Source: Acidobacteriota bacterium (GTDB taxonomy: Bacteria > Acidobacteriota > Vicinamibacteria > Vicinamibacterales > UBA2999). From it: a DNA stretch of 37,509 bases. The number at the start of each line of letters is the position of its first letter. The first letter of the stretch is position 1. The position numbers and the translations under genes were made by a program. The notes under the pieces are model-generated. The model made no database searches, was not told where the DNA came from, and saw only the letters and a program-made list of their open reading frames with translations. Below are positions 35,307-37,509 of the stretch, one piece after another. The stretch is from positions 1-37,509 of the forward strand of contig JAHFUO010000006.1 in the NCBI GenBank assembly GCA_023265015.1, in the 5' to 3' direction.

Positions 35307-35332
35307 GCGGAAGGCTGACTTCAGCCGTCCGC
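35307..35332. repeat. Palindrome overlapping btpA-like stop codon
   Basis: GCGGAaGGCTGActTCAGCCgTCCGC; one mismatch in 12-bp arms. Confidence 0.75.
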
Positions 35333-36124
35333 GCCTGTTGAGTACCGACGAGCGAAGGCCGCGACCCGCGCTTCGTCAACGAAGTTGCCGCCGACGCCAT
35401 CTTTCTTGAAATAGCTGCCGACAATCAAGCCGTTCACCTTCGGCAGCACCGTGTGCATGTTCTCCGGCGTCGCTCCGCTCCCAATCAGCAGCGGCAGCGT
35501 CGTCGCCGCGCGCACGACATCCACATCGTCTGCGCGGGTTTCCGCGCCCGTGCGGTCGCCGGAGACGATGATCGCGTCCGCCAGACCGCGCTCCGCCAGA
35601 TCGCGCGTTTCGCTGGTGAGGCCGCGATCCGCGAGCGACGCGGCATGCTTGACGCCCACATCCGCGAAGATCAGCGCCCGCGACCTGAGCGCCGATCGCA
35701 GCCGGACGGACAGGTGGCTCATGCCCTGGATGATCCCCTGCTCAGACACCACCGCGCTCATGTGGACGTTGACCCGGACGTACTGCGCGCCGGAGGCGGC
35801 CGCGATGGCGATCGCCGCCTCGCCATCGCTCCGCAGCACGTTGATCCCGACGGGCATGGCCGCCGCGCGGACGACCTCGCGCGAGACACCGGCCAGCGCA
35901 GCAACCGTTTCGGCCGGGACGCGCCCCGGGTAGTACGGCACGTCGCGGAAGTTCTCGACGATGACCGAATCAATCGAGTTCCTTTTGAAGATCTCGAGCT
36001 CGGAGAGCGCCTGGTCGTACACCTTCTGCATCGCACCGTCGTACAGCGGCGAGCCTGGCAGCGCCAGCAGGTGCAGGACTCCAATCAAGGGTTTCTTCGA
36101 GCCGAACAGATCCGTGAAGGTCAT
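35321..36124 (-). CDS. BtpA/SgcQ family TIM-barrel protein
   Basis: KKPLIGVLHLLALPGSPLYDG, DSVIVENFRDVPYYPGRVPAETVAAL, VGINVLRSDGEAAIAIAAASGAQYVRVNVHMSAVVSEQGIIQG. Confidence 0.92.
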   Translation of the reverse strand: MTFTDLFGSKKPLIGVLHLLALPGSPLYDGAMQKVYDQALSELEIFKRNSIDSVIVENFRDVPYYPGRVPAETVAALAGVSREVVRAAAMPVGINVLRSDGEAAIAIAAASGAQYVRVNVHMSAVVSEQGIIQGMSHLSVRLRSALRSRALIFADVGVKHAASLADRGLTSETRDLAERGLADAIIVSGDRTGAETRADDVDVVRAATTLPLLIGSGATPENMHTVLPKVNGLIVGSYFKKDGVGGNFVDEARVAAFARRYSTGADG

Positions 36125-36126
36125 GT

Positions 36127-37509
36127 ATGAGTAAGATCCGAGGCGATCACGTGAGACGCTCGCCTGTCGTTGCCGCGGCCGCGTCCCTCGTCTCGGCCGC
36201 CGTCATTGTCTACCACAACGCGCTGTCGGCGTATTTCTTCGACGACGACTTCCAGTGGCTCGTCGGGTCGTGGTCGTTTCATCCCGCACAGCTGGTGGCG
36301 TTCGGCAGCCTGAGTCACTTCTACCGGCCGCTCATCGACGTCTACTTCGCCGCCGCGACGCCGCTCTTCGGCGGATCGCCCGCGCTGTTTCACCTGGCCG
36401 GCATCATGCTGCACGCCGCGAACGCGCTGGTCGTGTTCGCGCTGGCGCGGACCGTGTCGCGTGCCGGGCCGGCTCCCGACTTCGCTCTTCGAGCTACGTC
36501 GGGCAAGGAAGCCGGCCCCCACGATCTGTATGGCTTTGTCGCGGCGCTGTTCTTCGTCGTGCAACCGTCGGACATCGACGCGATCGCGTGGGTCAGCGCG
36601 GTGTCGGAAGGGGCGGGTACGTTCTTCGGATCTCTCAGCCTGCTGTGCTTCCTCGAGTGGCTGCACACCGCACGCCCGCGATGGCGCCAGCTCTCGGCGC
36701 TCGCTTTCCTGCTCGCGCTGTTGTCGCACGAAAGCTCGGTGATGTTCCTGCCGGTCATCGCCCTGGCGGATTGGGCCTTCACCCGCGGCCCGAGGCGGGT
36801 CATCCAGGTCAGCGGCGCGGACGTTCCAGGTCAGGTCGGCGGCGCGGGCCTTCCCTTGTCCGCCGAAGCTCGCAGAGCGAAGGCGGAAGGTCCGCGAGAC
36901 ACGCGACACATCGTCCGCATCTACGCGCCCTACGTCGTGCTGACGCTCATGTACCTCGCGGTCGATGTCGTCGTGAACAGCAGGAACTACGTCGTCTCGC
37001 AGGGGCACTACACGATAGGCGTGCACGTCGTCCAGAACGCGCTCGACTACATCGACGCCTTGTATGTCGGCAGGCGCGACGGCGTGAACTACGCGGTCAT
37101 CGGGATCGGGCTCGCGTTGCTTCTGCTGCGCGGCAGCCGGCGCGTGAAGTTCGCCACCGGCTGGATGCTGCTCGCGCTCGCGCCGTTCGTCTTCTTCAAC
37201 TGGGCGAACACGTCGCGGTATCTCTACCAGCCCGCGATCGGATTCTCGATGCTGCTCGCGGAAGCGGTGGTCCGGCTCGACCGGCTCCTGGCGGGGCGGA
37301 TGCCCGGCCTCGCGCGGGCGACAATCGTCGCCGCCGTGGTGGCGGGGATCACGATTCGATTCGCGCTGTTTGCAATGGCCAACGTGACGAGCTTCGCAGC
37401 GCGCACCGAGACGTATCGGACCTACATCGCGTCATTCAGGGAGATTCATGGCGACATCCCGAGCCACACGGTGGTCCCGCCGGACCCGCGGCTCGACGTG
37501 AAGTTGCCC
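36127..37509 (+). CDS. Multi-TM membrane protein, glycosyltransferase-C/TMTC-like (incomplete at window end; not in ORF track)
   Basis: Open frame from ATG 36127 to the window end (461 codons): MSKIRGDHVRRSPVVAAAASLVSAAVIVYHNALSAYFFDDDFQWL...SHFYRPLIDVYFA... Confidence 0.8.
   Translation, partial: MSKIRGDHVRRSPVVAAAASLVSAAVIVYHNALSAYFFDDDFQWLVGSWSFHPAQLVAFGSLSHFYRPLIDVYFAAATPLFGGSPALFHLAGIMLHAANALVVFALARTVSRAGPAPDFALRATSGKEAGPHDLYGFVAALFFVVQPSDIDAIAWVSAVSEGAGTFFGSLSLLCFLEWLHTARPRWRQLSALAFLLALLSHESSVMFLPVIALADWAFTRGPRRVIQVSGADVPGQVGGAGLPLSAEARRAKAEGPRDTRHIVRIYAPYVVLTLMYLAVDVVVNSRNYVVSQGHYTIGVHVVQNALDYIDALYVGRRDGVNYAVIGIGLALLLLRGSRRVKFATGWMLLALAPFVFFNWANTSRYLYQPAIGFSMLLAEAVVRLDRLLAGRMPGLARATIVAAVVAGITIRFALFAMANVTSFAARTETYRTYIASFREIHGDIPSHTVVPPDPRLDVKLP
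36466..36518 (+). repeat. Palindromic coding element copy B (in membrane-protein gene)
   Basis: GGGCCGGCTcccgacttcgctcttcgagctacgtcgggcaaggAAGCCGGCCC; opposite orientation to copies A and C relative to the host gene. Confidence 0.85.
36843..36895 (+). repeat. Palindromic coding element copy C (in membrane-protein gene)
   Basis: GCGGGCCTTcccttgTCCGCCgaaGCTCgcaGAGCgaaGGCGGAAGGTCCGC. Confidence 0.85.

Noticed and set aside
1728-36895. CRISPR array interpretation of the repeat tracts
   Set aside because: Units of 7-9 bp or spaced hairpins lack 25-40-bp repeats with unique spacers, and no cas genes are present.

Overview
High-GC bacterial chromosome window. Gene content and repeat style suggest Acidobacteriota, possibly Vicinamibacteria; this is inference, as no 16S is present. 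I identify about 30 protein-coding genes. They include a C5-pathway heme block (HemX/CcsA-like, hemA, hemC, fused cobA-hemD, then hemB, hemL) and a lipid/envelope block (uppS-cdsA-dxr-rseP). There are also truA, pyrE, F-ATPase genes atpZ/atpI-like/atpE with no atpB, two tandem VWA proteins, and a probable sugar-acid catabolic cluster (IlvD/Edd, 3-HAD, MFS, BtpA). No tRNA, rRNA or CRISPR array was seen. The most striking signal is several unrelated short-repeat families placed at gene junctions and, in several cases, inside reading frames. A palindromic element family is inserted in frame inside truA (once) and inside a membrane-protein gene (twice). A 12x9-bp minisatellite lies inside a phosphatase/TPR gene. 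A 73-bp inverted-repeat element appears to supply the TruA start codon and N-terminus. Other repeats supply N-termini, C-termini or stop codons of neighbouring genes. A second notable structure is a ~3.6-kb insertion between hemD and hemB. It consists of a PQQ-like dehydrogenase gene flanked by two direct ~0.73-kb repeats, each carrying a Uma2 gene and the truncated head of a Ser/Thr kinase gene.
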